Part shown: one piece after another, positions 10,911-20,995 of the stretch | Numbering within the stretch: position 1 is the first letter of the stretch | How the letters are laid out: the number at the start of each line of letters is the position of its first letter | NCBI GenBank assembly: GCA_949128115.1 | Contig: OX421967.1 | Coordinates: forward strand, 8,112,070-8,176,069 | From: Anaspis maculata | Taxonomy: Eukaryota > Arthropoda > Insecta > Coleoptera > Scraptiidae | DNA: 64,000 nt | Direction of reading: 5' to 3' | Made by a program: the position numbers and the translations under genes | The notes under the pieces: generated by a model | What the model was told of the DNA's origin: nothing | Databases searched by the model: none | The model's input: the letters and a program-made list of their open reading frames with translations, nothing else

Positions 10911-11634
10911 GCATCTATTGATCGATCATCGATCATCACTCGCAGAGTAAGTGCACGGTGGTTTCATCTGTCGATGCACCACCGTGCACTGCAAAGCCTG
11001 CAAATAGGTGAGTTTTCATAACCCATTTTTGCAGGTGGTATGCAGGTGTTTTGATATGGTATGGACTTCGCAATGTCCAGTGAGTACACCCGTGAGTAGT
11101 CTTATTTTGTTCTTAGGGAGCAACAGGATGAGCTGCGTCTTTGTTTTAGAGAGCGCAATAAGCTGTTTGGCTTGTCGTTGGCCTGGAATGCTCTTCCAGT
11201 AGGCCTCTAACTGCCTATTCTCCCATTTATCGACTTCTTCCCTTATTAGGGATAACGACATCCCACATGTGGGCATCTATTGATCGATCATCGATCATCA
11301 CTCGCAGAGTAAGTGCACGGTGGTTTCATCTGTCGATGCACCACCGTGCACTGCAAAGCCTGCAAATAGGTGAGTTTTCATGACCCATTTTTGCAGGTGG
11401 TATGCAGGTGTTTTGATATGGTATGGACTTCGCAATGTCCAGTGAGTACACCCGTGAGTAGTCTTATTTTGTTCTTAGAGAGCAACAGGATGAGCTGCGT
11501 CTTTGTTTTAGAGAGCGCAATAAGCTGTTTGGCTTGTCGTTGGCCTGGAATGCTCTTCCAGTAGGCCTCTAACTGCATATTCTCCCATTTATCGACTTCT
11601 TCCCTTATTAGGGATAACGACATCCCACATGTGG
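10911..11634. repeat. 362-bp direct tandem duplication with embedded hairpin
   Basis: Positions 10911-11272 are repeated at 11273-11634 almost identically; both copies end in cccacatgtggg. Each copy starts with a GATCGATCATC-type simple stretch followed by a perfect 12-bp inverted repeat, AGTGCACGGTGG and CCACCGTGCACT, separated by 17 bases. The rest of each copy is the C-terminal end, in antisense, of the RNase H fragment that continues to 12349. The first copy differs only at a few positions, indicating a recent duplication. Confidence 0.9.
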
Positions 11635-12349
11635 GCTCTGGTCCAATAAATGTTGTCCGAGCTCCTTTTTTCGCAAGGGCATCCGCTTCTTCATTTCCCT
11701 CAATACCCTGGTGGGCAAGTACCCACATTGAAGTGAGTTTGTTGCTCTCAGCCAGCTGTATGAGTGATTTTTTGTAGTTCCAGGTGGTTTTTGACTTACA
11801 GTCATAGACCTCCAGGTGCCTTAAAGCCGCCTGGCTGTCTGTGACAATGCAAATTCTCACTCCTTTGTACTGTCTGGATGGGCATACCTGGGCACACCTC
11901 TCCACCGCTAGTAATTCGGTTTGTAGAGTGGACAGAAACTTTCCCACAGGCAGTGGTTCCCTATACTTCGGGCCATATATGCTTATCCCGGCTCCTTCCT
12001 CTCTTACGAATCCGTCTGTGTACCAGATCATGCTGTTTTTTTGCAGCCGGGCCACCCTCCGGGCGCTTTCCTGGCGGTCATTTACGACCACTTCATAGGT
12101 AGTCCCGAAGTCGTACTCAACTGGCATGAAATCCCTTGGGCTCGTGAAGAACTGCTCCCTCATTTAGTCCAATACTTTTCCAATACGAAAACCACTCAAG
12201 CGCAGCAACGCCTTCAGTTCTGGAGGCACTGGATGGAGGAGTGTCTGGGAGGACTTCAAGCCTGAACCAAGTGGCAACATCGCAGCTCTGATCTTCAAAG
12301 CCACCAAACGGTTCTTCTGAAGGATGACAAGCTTCCTCCAACGGTTCAA
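11378..12349 (-). pseudogene. RNase H C-terminal fragment of a different non-LTR retrotransposon (antisense)
   Basis: RNase H removes RNA from RNA/DNA hybrids during retrotransposition. On the minus strand the frame carries WYTDGFV (about 12030), GAGISIYG, LQTELLAVERCAQ (about 11910), CIVTDSQAALRHL (about 11840) and VLAHQGIEGNEEADALAKKGA (about 11700), which supply the four acidic positions and the conserved His. The tail includes LTGHC. A TAA at 12164-12166 separates it from an upstream in-frame piece (RWRKLVILQKNR), so the copy is 5'-truncated and dead. The motif wording differs from element B's RNase H, so this is another family, inserted in the opposite orientation where element B ends. 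Its last 85 codons are duplicated at 11016-11276. Confidence 0.85.
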
Positions 12350-12364
12350 AAGCTTGGCAGGGTC

Positions 12365-13250
12365 ATGATGGTATCAAAGTGTTATTGCGATCGTTTCCCA
12401 AACTCTTTTTATTCCCAACAAATCAATCCGATATTTGAATCTACGTATAATGTCGTTCACGGAGTATGTTCATTGCCGTTCAGTGAATACATTTTATTTG
12501 ATTCAAAGCAAATTTCAGAGCCCGTGATGGCAATTAAAAACCAACCAAATGCTTCCGTGAAAAGGCGCGACTCTGGAGGTGTGCGCGTTCGGGTGTCAAA
12601 ACTACAGACCCTCGCATTTTTCACACGGCGCTGGGCCTGGCCCGGGGGCGGCCGGCGCAAAAATTCTTATCTCTCCGGGTCATAAATATCAAGAGTAATT
12701 AAGAGGGCGAAAACCGAAATGGACTTTTTCAAGAGTCGCATCGTCGCATCAGTCGCCGAGGGATGGCCGCCACGGTGTGTACCCTTTTCTTTTTTTTTTT
12801 TGCGTCGATGTGCCCCCTTTTTCCGCTCGTTTTTTGGAGCCGGGCGCGGGAACGAGACGAAAAGAGCGGGACGGAAAGAGACGGGAGAGCCGGAACGTCG
12901 CTGGGAGCAGAATTAAAAATTAGGAAGGCTATACTGCAGCCGCACGACACATTTTTCTCCCGTCCTTTTCCAGTTGCCGGCGATGGCCCCGCGCACACCG
13001 CAACTATAAATAATTGAAAACCGGGCATGTGATGAGATCCCTGGAACCGATAAGATGGCGATGCGCGACTTTTTCCAGCCCTCTGGGGTGCAATAATTAA
13101 AATTCCCCTGGGCTTATCGCGCGAAATGGAGAGGCGCGGGGGTCAGCGCGAAGGGGTTTGGGGGGGGGGGCAGAGAGGCGCAAAATGATTGCGGCTTGTT
13201 CCGGGCGGCTAATGGGTCGTGAAAAAGATTATACGGTTTCGCATTTAGAG
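12365..13250. other. Host-like non-coding island
   Basis: This stretch is richer in G+C than the transposons around it (ggcctggcccgggggcgg near 12640; a run of G at about 13157). It contains TAATTAAG and AATAATTAAAATT motifs and shows no transposon protein similarity. Short open frames here are low-complexity and lie in conflicting frames. I read it as single-copy intergenic or intronic host DNA, possibly regulatory. No exon could be supported. Confidence 0.45.
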
Positions 13251-13850
13251 TTTGATTTACAAAATTGAGTGGATCTATGTTAGTTTCGATCAGATTTCCT
13301 GATGCCGAGAAATTAGCACTTCAAACCACTGTGGATTTAGTTTCAGTTCCTGGATGGAACTTCTCCCCGGAGGTAACCCCCCGGACTGAACGTCCTCAGA
13401 CACAACTCGTGTGTCGAAGCCCTACACTGTAGCCCTCATATTTGTATTGGTATTGGCGAATGCGGAAAAAAACTCCATCCTTTGGTGTAGGTTCCATGTT
13501 TTTCAATTTGAGAAATTTATCCGCCTGGGAATGAAAATGCACGACACTAACATTTGAAAACTATACTTTAACAACTCAAACATACGTAGTGGTGCTTGTC
13601 ACTTCGCCTCTCGCTACCAACTGACTTTGCTGCCGGTACTAGCACAGCAGTACTAAACATGAAAATAGATGGCTCAAGCGCGCGAAATTCAAAATGTTAC
13701 AAAATAAAGAAAAGTAAAACAAAAATACAAAACAATAATAATATAAGTCTTGCGACCGTCATTAACACCGCCATTCTCTCAGTGGGTGATGATGGTATAT
13801 GAAATTGTTTGTTGTCTTGTCTTCCCACAAGTATATTTTTTATTTACAAA
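13251..13850. other. Unassigned spacer
   Basis: No coding signal and no repeat structure that I can define. The last 120 bases before the MITE are A/T-rich. Confidence 0.4.
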
Positions 13851-14291
13851 CAGTGGCGTACCAACAGGGGGGGCGAAGGGGGCGGTCCGCACCGGGTACC
13901 AACAGTAAGGGAGTGTCGGTGTCAGATTATTTGTGGTGCAAAAGGAGTCCACAAAACTAGGACGCAAGGTCTTGGAGGGTGCAAAACAAGCTGGTGAAGA
14001 CCCGTCTTCCGAAAAAATTTCGTCTGCGGCGCTTTTTTCTCGCATTGGTCACTATTCGTTGTGTTTTCCGCTTTGTTCAGAAATCTTTTTCTCATGTCCA
14101 AAAATACCATGTCACCAATTGAGCGCAATTTTTCGATCCCAAAAATCTAAGGACGCAAAATTGCCTAATTCGGCACAGGGGGTGTCACTAGCGCAACGCA
14201 GTTTCCAGTTTATTCTCTAGGTAGGTTTATGGGAGGGGGGGTGTTACAGTATAGTCCGCCCCGGGTGCCAAATGCGCTAGGTACGCCACTG
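13851..14291. mobile_element. hAT-type non-autonomous element (MITE), 441 bp
   Basis: The terminal inverted repeats are CAGTGGCGTACC at the left and GGTACGCCACTG at the right, a perfect 12 bp of the CAGTGGCG kind usual for hAT transposons. The flanking 8-mers TTTACAAA (13843-13850) and TTTATGAA (14292-14299) match at 6 of 8 positions, as expected for a decayed 8-bp duplication. Just inside each end, GTCCGCACCGGGTACCAA and GTCCGCCCCGGGTGCCAA appear in direct orientation. No transposase is encoded, so an autonomous relative would have to mobilise it. Confidence 0.8.
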
Positions 14292-14300
14292 TTTATGAAT

Positions 14301-14346
14301 GTTCTGACAGGTTTCGGGAACCTTTGGTTTCCCGTCGTCAGAAACT
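14301..14346 (-). ncRNA. Hammerhead-like motif in the tail of the Penelope-like element (weak)
   Basis: The minus strand carries CTGACGA, a hairpin with CGGGAA and TTCCCG arms, then GAAAC and TGTC, in the order of a hammerhead ribozyme core. However, an extra C sits between CTGACGA and stem II, and stem I is at best four pairs with a slipped register. Penelope-like elements are known to carry hammerhead motifs in their terminal repeats, which is why I record it, but this copy looks degenerate. Confidence 0.35.
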
Positions 14347-15375
14347 ACAAGTAGAAGTAAAGAATAATTAGAAGGAATATAAATCAAATACCTAATTACA
14401 TACCTTAAAATTATTGTTGAATTATTATAATATTGTGTAGAGTTTTCAAAATATCGAGTAAAGGCAAAGGTAGAATGTTTGACTCTCTAATGTCAATCTT
14501 TGTCAAATTCAACAGTTGTTAACACAGTTAATTTGACAGTTAGGAAGGACTTTTGGCCGAAAATAAATTTGTGTGGTCTAGAGCCTTCTAAAACAGGTTA
14601 AAAGAAAATTCAGTGCAATCATTCACACAAATAACAGAATGATCGTTCTTGGCGTTACAGATCTCAAGAATCTCTAAACTATCCAACAACCCACCCTTCT
14701 CACAACAGTGCAAAAGCTCAAAGTCAGAGACGAAAAAAAAGTTATGGCTCTCAGATACAATATGATTAGCAAATGATGAACAAGTGTCACTTAACAAGGA
14801 TCTGCCTTGTCTGATGCCATCTATCATGTTCTTTCTGTCTATCAATCAATCGTCTACCGGATTGTCCTATATAAATACTGTTACAATCTCTACATTTTAG
14901 TTTATATACTCCAGATTTGTTGTGATTGGAGACTACATCTTTTGTGTGGACAAGGTAGGAATGCATGCTAGATCTTGTTCTGAAGGATATATTAATTTTG
15001 AAAGAGCGAAAAACATTCTCTGTTATCAGAGAAGGTGTACCAAAATAAGAAAGTTCATGGAAGAACTTGGGATCGTTCGTATTATAAATGTGAAAGGAAA
15101 GAGCTTTTGACTTAAATCTATTGGAAAGTTTTTGTATTAGGTATAACCATTGACTAGAAATATATATTTTATTATGTTGAATTCTTCTTTAAAACTTTCA
15201 TCAGATAAGGGAATATTGAAAAGTCTATTGAATAATGAATTCAAAGCTGCATGTTTGTGGTGACTGGGATAGCAAGAATTGTTAGGTATAATTGGATCTG
15301 TGTGTGTTGGTTTTTTGTATATTTTATATATAAATTTGTCAAGGTTTTTGGAGATATTGTCAAAGGTCACCGTCG
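14301..15375 (-). pseudogene. 5'-truncated Penelope-like element: RT C-terminus plus GIY-YIG endonuclease
   Basis: Penelope-like elements insert by reverse transcription using a GIY-YIG nuclease. On the minus strand the RT tail is visible at 15370-15137: FIYKIYKKPTHTD, NSCYPSHHKHAALNSLFNRL, SFKEEFNIIKY and NGY. It continues through SLITENVFRSF to the nuclease at about 14925-14840: GVYKLKCRDCNSIYIGQSGRR, with the GVY and YIG halves and the catalytic Arg in place. A short Cys-rich strand precedes YIG as is usual for these elements. A frameshift near 14835 and stops after it break the nuclease C-terminus, though FANHI and ESHNF remain at 14780-14750. The RT palm with its catalytic Asp residues is missing, so the copy is not autonomous. 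Confidence 0.85.
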
Positions 15376-16524
15376 TCTTACCTTTTCATGGCTTCTATCC
15401 GGGACATTCTGATATGCCCGAATACCGGACGATCGCTGCCTCTAACTGGGTGGCATAGGATTTCACTCCACTCGCTTGGCCTTTTAGTAAATTCCGGTAT
15501 TCTAATAAGTGGCGCAAATAATCCAGCAAGGAGAACGTTTGAGACGTTCATTAAACATTAGAGATCATTGAAAATAAACGGAGTATAATAGATAATTAAA
15601 TGACTAGAGTGAAGTACTTACATTAAAAACAACATCACGTCGACCCCGTACATCGCAACGAACCGCAGTTTCGCACAACCACCACAGCATCAGCCCCGAC
15701 CAAAAAGAGGCCTTCCTCTTTGTCTCCAAAGGTTTCATCACCTCGGTTCATTCTTCACCCCTCCTTTGGATTTTCCCATGGAGGTCGGTGGACGGTGTAG
15801 ATTGTGCCGGATGTGGTGAATCTGCTAATCTTTGCAAAAATTGCAACTTTGCGTTCCCGGATCATTGCGATGCGAGGTACAACGTACTTATATTCACTGT
15901 ATCGGGTGCGCCGTAAGTCGGTTACACCGAGACATACCGGGTGAATCTCAAGTTCAAATTGTCATTTCCGACAATATGAAGGTTAAGGAATGGTAAAGAG
16001 TTGTTTGATTGAGTTGTTTGTTGGAAAATTTCCGTAAATGGTTTTTGTCATCAACCGTTGTGTTCTACGTATTGCTCGGGGAACGATTCGAAGTGGAAAA
16101 TTGAGCTACCATTTTTTCGGCGGGAGATCCAAGAAACGCACCAACGACATGGGATCGTTATAAATGAATTTACTGAATCGGTTATTTGATTTTTGTTGGA
16201 TTGAATCACTTTTTCATCAAAAAAATACTCAGTAAAGACTGAATTTCCTGTTTGACAAGTCTGAAAAGAAAGAGAATGCTCGAGTCAAGTATTCAAAAAT
16301 TGACTGTGTATCTGGTGAGTTGTTACGCCTCGAAATTCTGGTCCAGTCCGGGCCTGACTCGTCTACGGTGAAACCAGGGATTTTTTGCGGCATAACAGTG
16401 GGACGCCTGCTTGGCACATGCGCGGCGTCGTTGCCGTGACATGCGGGTTCGGCATTTGGTTTCGAGGCGTTGTAGTTACCACGATGATCGGCTAAAATCG
16501 TCCCAAAAACTCTCAACTACTACT
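15376..16524. other. Unassigned spacer with a short Cys-rich open stretch
   Basis: No known family recognised. One plus-strand frame at about 15790-15890 encodes a cysteine pattern (VDCAGCG, then LCKNCNF, then DHCDARY) resembling a small zinc-binding module. The frame is broken right after it, and a neighbouring frame continues with CIGCAVSRLHRDIPG. It may be a decayed transposon Gag/zinc finger. The rest has no visible structure. Confidence 0.3.
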
Positions 16525-18360
16525 ACTTTCTGACCAGTAAGCACCCTTGTCCCGTCATGTCATTCGGAGCCCTATTAGTCGGAGCATTATAGCAAATCTG
16601 TTGTGTGTATGAAGACCCATCGGGTAACATGATTGATATTCCGACTCTTGTTGGCATCCCTTTTGTCTGCAAGTGGCTGTAATTAGCCCCGACATGTTCT
16701 TTCATAGCTTTCAGAGTACCAGTTAACTCCTTTTTGCCTCCTTTCGTTGAACAGAACGGCCCCCCGTGTGGCCAATATCATCTGAAATCCTGCTGAGCTT
16801 CCTAGCATTTTTCCGTGGCTTACGGAGCTCCATCGGGCCCCCTTGGCCCTTTTGTATTGTTGGGAGCCCCGATGAGCTCCTTATGTTTTCTGTACCTTTT
16901 AGGATTCTACTGAGCCCCCTTGTTGCCCTTGTGTCCCTTCAAGTGCCCTCTTGTCTCTGCAACATCCTTTGAAGCTTTGCTAAGTCCCATAGCATTTTTC
17001 CTTGGCTCACAAAGCTTCATCGGCCCTCTTGTGTCTTCATGAGCCCCATTTTTCCGTAGCTTCCAGAATTCCAACAAGCCCCCTTGTCCCTCCTTGCGTT
17101 GTTAGAGGCCTTAGTGGCCCTCCAAAGGCCCCCTTGTTTCTTCAACATCTTTTGAAGCCCTGTTGAGCACCCTAGCATTTTTCCGTAGCTTACGGAGTTT
17201 AATCGGGCCTCCTTGTGCCCCCATGTATCGTTTGGAGCCCTGATAGCTCCCTTATTTTTTTGTAGCTTTAAAGTTTTAGTGAGCTTTTTTGTACCTTTTT
17301 GCGTTGTACGAGGCCCAAGTTGCCCTCAAAGGGCTTCCTTGTTTCTCCAATCTCTTTTGAAGCCCTGCTGAGCCCTTTGGCATTTTTTCGTGGCTCTCGG
17401 AGTTCTATCGAGCCGCCTTGTGCTCTTATGTATCGTTTGAAGCCCTGATGAACCCCCTTATTTTTTAGTAGCTTCCACAGTGAGCCCCCTTGTGCCTTTT
17501 AGCGTTATTGGAGGTTCTAGTGTCCCCCTTGTTTCTTCAACGTCTTTCGAGGCTCCGCCAAGCCCCCTCACATTTCTGTGTTTTTTTGAGCATCAGTGAG
17601 ATCCTTGTGTTTTCATGTGATATCCGAAACCCTATCGGCTCTCTAAAGTCCAAAAGTGTAGTTTGGAGCCCCAATCAGCCCCCTTATGTTATTTCACAGC
17701 CAGGGATCAGAACTCAAGCAAGCTTCATTTTGTCTTTTTGTTATCCAGAGCTTCATATTAGATCGCCCTTGTTTCTTAAACGTGTTTTGAAGCCCTGCTG
17801 AGCCCCCTCACATTTCTCCTGACTTTTGGTGCACTAGTAGGCACCTTGTGTCTTCATGTGATGTTCGGAGCCCTATCAAGCCCCCTTGTGTCCTCAAGTG
17901 TAGTTCAGGATCCTAATTAGCTCACCTATGTTTTTTCATGACTTTCAGAGTACCACAGTAAGCTCGCTATTGCCTTTCTTGTTATATAGAGCTCCATTAA
18001 GCCCCCTTATGTCCTCAATATCGTTTGAAATTCAGCTGAGCCCCCTTGCACATTTCCAGGGCATTTGGAGCTCTATTTGCTCTCTTTTGTCCTATTGTGT
18101 CCTGATGAGCCTCTTTGTTTTTTTTTTGGTGGCTTCCAGGATTCCACTAAGCCCCCTTGTGTCTTCTCAAGTCATTGGGCTTTCGAAGCATTAGTGAGTC
18201 TCTTGTGCGTTCATGTAATATTGGGAGCCTAATTGGACCCCCTTGCTTTAATATATATTTCTTAAACCCTTTCGAGCCCCCTTGTGTCTTCATGTGTAAT
18301 AAGTTCCCTTACGTTTTGAAGCTTCAATTCATGTTTATTTTTCGGTTCTCTTGCGAATGT
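16525..18360 (+). repeat. Degenerate GAGCCCCCTTGT-type repeat field
   Basis: The core (G)AGCCCCCTTGTG recurs dozens of times at irregular spacings of roughly 32-41 bp, alternating with blocks such as TTTTTCCGTAGCTT and TCGTTTGGAGCCC. Local open frames come from this periodicity and carry no protein motif. The first about 815 bp (16525-17340) is a clear inverted copy of 24424-25235, block by block. The same unit also fills 25236-25570 and 26690-27250 in antisense. The origin is unknown; it behaves like an old, locally amplified repeat that was copied as a larger segment. Confidence 0.75.
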
Positions 18361-18418
18361 TTGGTGCGACTAATAATTATCGCCCGGCGACGTATCAAGA
18401 ATTATTGTCGTTTGTCTT

Positions 18419-18495
18419 GCGACGAATTGTCCGTGCGACAAATTGCCGATGCGACGATTTGTCCGCGACAAATAGTCCATGCGACGAATTGTCCT
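18419..18495. repeat. Short tandem array of a 16-bp unit, GCGACRAATTGTCCRT
   Basis: Five consecutive degenerate copies (one is two bases short) lie just past the end of the GAGCCCCCTTGT field. A single related unit (GCGACGGATTGTCC) occurs at about 27287, beside the antisense field at 26690-27250. This hints that the 16-mer marks an end of the larger repeat. Confidence 0.65.
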
Positions 18496-19929
18496 AGAAC
18501 CCTTGAAAACGCCGTTGGGCATGTTATTTCATTAGTGAAAGTGTTGAGAGGTGCAATAGTAAGAATATACAGTCTGAAAAATGACCGAGGACGACCCAGT
18601 TCTTGTAGTGTGATTTCGTCGCAAGCGATCTTGTTTCATCAAATAACTGTGCCAATCAATCAAATAGCTCAAATCACTGTGGTGATTTGGGGCCGGGAGG
18701 CGGTGGATTCAACACCTTTTTTTACGATTTTCGAACAACAACTTTATTGCAGCTCCTCCGCCCATCACGCCTTGCTACCAACTGCTTTGCTCTGCCGCAG
18801 GCTTTCTTTTACCTCACAGATTCGTCCTCACGCTCTACCTATTGTTACGATATCTCGCGTACGGGTTCGAATATAATTGAGACAATCGTTTCAACACACA
18901 CTGTCTATTGCTGCGTACTACTACAATAACTGGTCGCCAACAATTATCTACTTGGAATTATATCGCAGGTACTTCGCTTGTTTCGCACTTGTTACCACTT
19001 CCAATTCCAATTCAATACTGCCGCGAGCTGCCAGCTGATGCCGTATATGAGGCCTCCGAATAATGTTCCCGAACTTTCTGTCTGCTTCCAGCAAATTCCA
19101 TAGTGGCACGGCATATGCGGTTTCTAGACCATTCCTGAATAATCGTACACATTACCCGTATAATTCTGCCGGGTTCTGGACGGCGCCTCCGCCAAAATGA
19201 ACAGATGTGCCCTGATCAGGCATTCGAGTCTCCATTGAGTTTCACATACACGAACGCTCTGGAATGCACCGGATCGCTCCAGACTTCTACACTGCGATCT
19301 AATGGATGGAAGGATCCAGAAAGGTCAAGTGTTCAACAATATATACGGGATCGCCGCTCGTAACACTATCTTAACCGGGCTTGATTTTTGGCGCTAACAG
19401 TAAGTACGTTGATTGAGTTGATTCCCTCTTTGTTCCAGGATCATGATCCGTGATCTTGGCCGGAAGAAAGCGGCTGAGGTCAGTGAGCAAACCTGCGACC
19501 TGCTGAGACGCAGTCCCCAGAATGACGATTTGACAACACAGCCTAGTTCAGGTGAAGGTTTTATGTCATACGCACACAAATTTCAACGTATCCTCTCTTT
19601 GCATCAAGATGATATTGAACATAAAAAATCAGGGACACCAACAAAACTCGAATTTTTCATGGCAAGGCAAGCTGTGGTTTTTTCATGCTTAGAATAGATA
19701 ATAGGAGCGGACTACGTGTTTGTGTGGTTGTGGTCTGATGTCCCGGTATTGTAGTAGTCCGGGAGCTCTTTTTGAAAAATAACGTAAAATTCAACTGAGC
19801 GGGCGATAGAGCAAACGATTCACCAGATATTGTGGGGTCAGAATACCAGCTTAGAAGGGTCCCCTCTTCCTATGAAGAGTTATCTCAAAAGAAAAAAATT
19901 GATCTCCGCAAGCGCCAAGAGGAAGAGCG
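18496..19929. other. Unassigned region with one 84-codon open frame
   Basis: No recognisable transposon or host gene. The open frame at 19443-19697 (plus) starts MIRDLGRKKAAE and has a plausible composition, but no known motif and no close coding neighbour. The sequence at about 19385 (tttttggcgctaacag) is vaguely like a primer-binding site after an LTR, but I could not find matching LTR ends. I therefore leave it unassigned. Confidence 0.3.
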
Positions 19930-20400
19930 AAACGAGCGGCGTGCCATGAATCACATCTCTCTCGCCGCCGCGCTTCCCGTCCGACCCCACCGGCGCTCGC
20001 CGACATCAAAAATTAATTTCCACGCCCGCACTCTAGATTAAAAATTAAAAACTTTCCGTTCTAAAAATTAATGGCTAAGAAAACAGCAGATAATTTCAAA
20101 ATTCAATAAGAACAACCGTCCTGATAAGTGCGCTCCAGAGCTCGCCGCAGCGGCCATAAATTCCATCCCTCGCCTCTTGCTTTCGCCCCGGACGCCCCCC
20201 CGCCGCCGCCCCGTACTATCCCCGTCCTCTTTTTTTTAATTGCAAAATGAATTATAAATTTCCGCACCTCGGCGACATTTTTCATAATTAATTATTATAC
20301 TCTCTCTCACACCGCGACCAACACACCGCCTGCACCACCATCACATCCGGGCGGCGGCGGCGGCGGGATGAACCACCAGGAGGGTTTTAAATTATCTGAC
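19930..20400. other. Host-like non-coding island with TAATTA-type motifs
   Basis: GC-rich blocks (ccgccgccccgtac; gcggcggcggcggcggg near 20360) alternate with AATTAATTATTA, TTTTTAATTGCAAAATG and AAAAATTAATGG motifs. Transposon similarity is absent. The make-up resembles regulatory DNA near developmental genes, but no exon is visible. Confidence 0.4.
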
Positions 20401-20739
20401 CGAAGACGGAGACTTATAGTGTGAAGAGCGGGGACGAAAAGTTGGCAGAGTGTGCTTGGAGAGGTTCATCCTAATTATGTCGGTAGAGGACGGAGGTTTA
20501 TTTTGTGGAGAAGTGATGGGCCACCGGGACACATGGAAACCAACATAGAAGGCTTCCTCTATTTTCACTGGGACCTATATCAGGTCTTGAAGTAATTGTT
20601 GCCTTCTATTAGTCTTACAGCCCCTTTTCTATTGGCACACAATTTTTGAGTTGTGCGAAGAATATTCGGCTAGAATATTATATTATCGGATATAATCAAA
20701 GGTAACAAAAAATCTGAACAGAAGTGATAATTATATTTA

Positions 20740-20995
20740 TTCACCCACTGCCTGATAGAGGCTGATGCACTTGACAGATTGGGCAGATGGAAATATTGCA
20801 CAAAATTTTTGAATGATCTCCTGGGTTTCACTATAGAGTGAAATGGACACAGCTGATATCGTTAGCTGTACGTAAACTGCAGTAAAGAGCAGTACGTGAT
20901 CCTGCGAATGCCTTTTGGTCTGAAAGGAGCACCCGCTACTCTCCAATGGAGAATGAATATCATCCTCCGTGGCAGTCAAATTTTTTATCAACATA
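20740..20995 (+). pseudogene. Small Ty3/Gypsy reverse transcriptase scrap
   Basis: A short plus-strand stretch at about 20888-20985 reads YVILRMPFGLKGAPATLQWRM, the conserved MPFGLxxAPATFQ block of Gypsy RT (motif 4). The preceding GFHY and EMDTADI-like residues are scattered over different frames. Nothing of the YxDD block follows. It is a fragment of about 250 bp, too short for family assignment. Confidence 0.65.

Noticed and set aside
12719..13028. Overlapping open frames on both strands in a GC-rich island
   Set aside because: Three frames conflict, composition is Arg/Ser/Phe low-complexity, and no motif is seen. More likely host non-coding DNA.
15190..15215. Second hammerhead-like CTGATGA on the minus strand
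   Set aside because: No GAAAC partner or stem II nearby. It lies within Penelope-like RT coding sequence.
18157..18876. 239-codon open frame
   Set aside because: Passes through the GAGCCCCCTTGT field, the 16-bp array and unrelated sequence, and has no domain. A chance product of periodic sequence.
18660..19400. Possible LTR with primer-binding site
   Set aside because: The tttttggcgctaacag motif alone is not enough; no matching LTR ends, polypurine tract or gag/pol was found.
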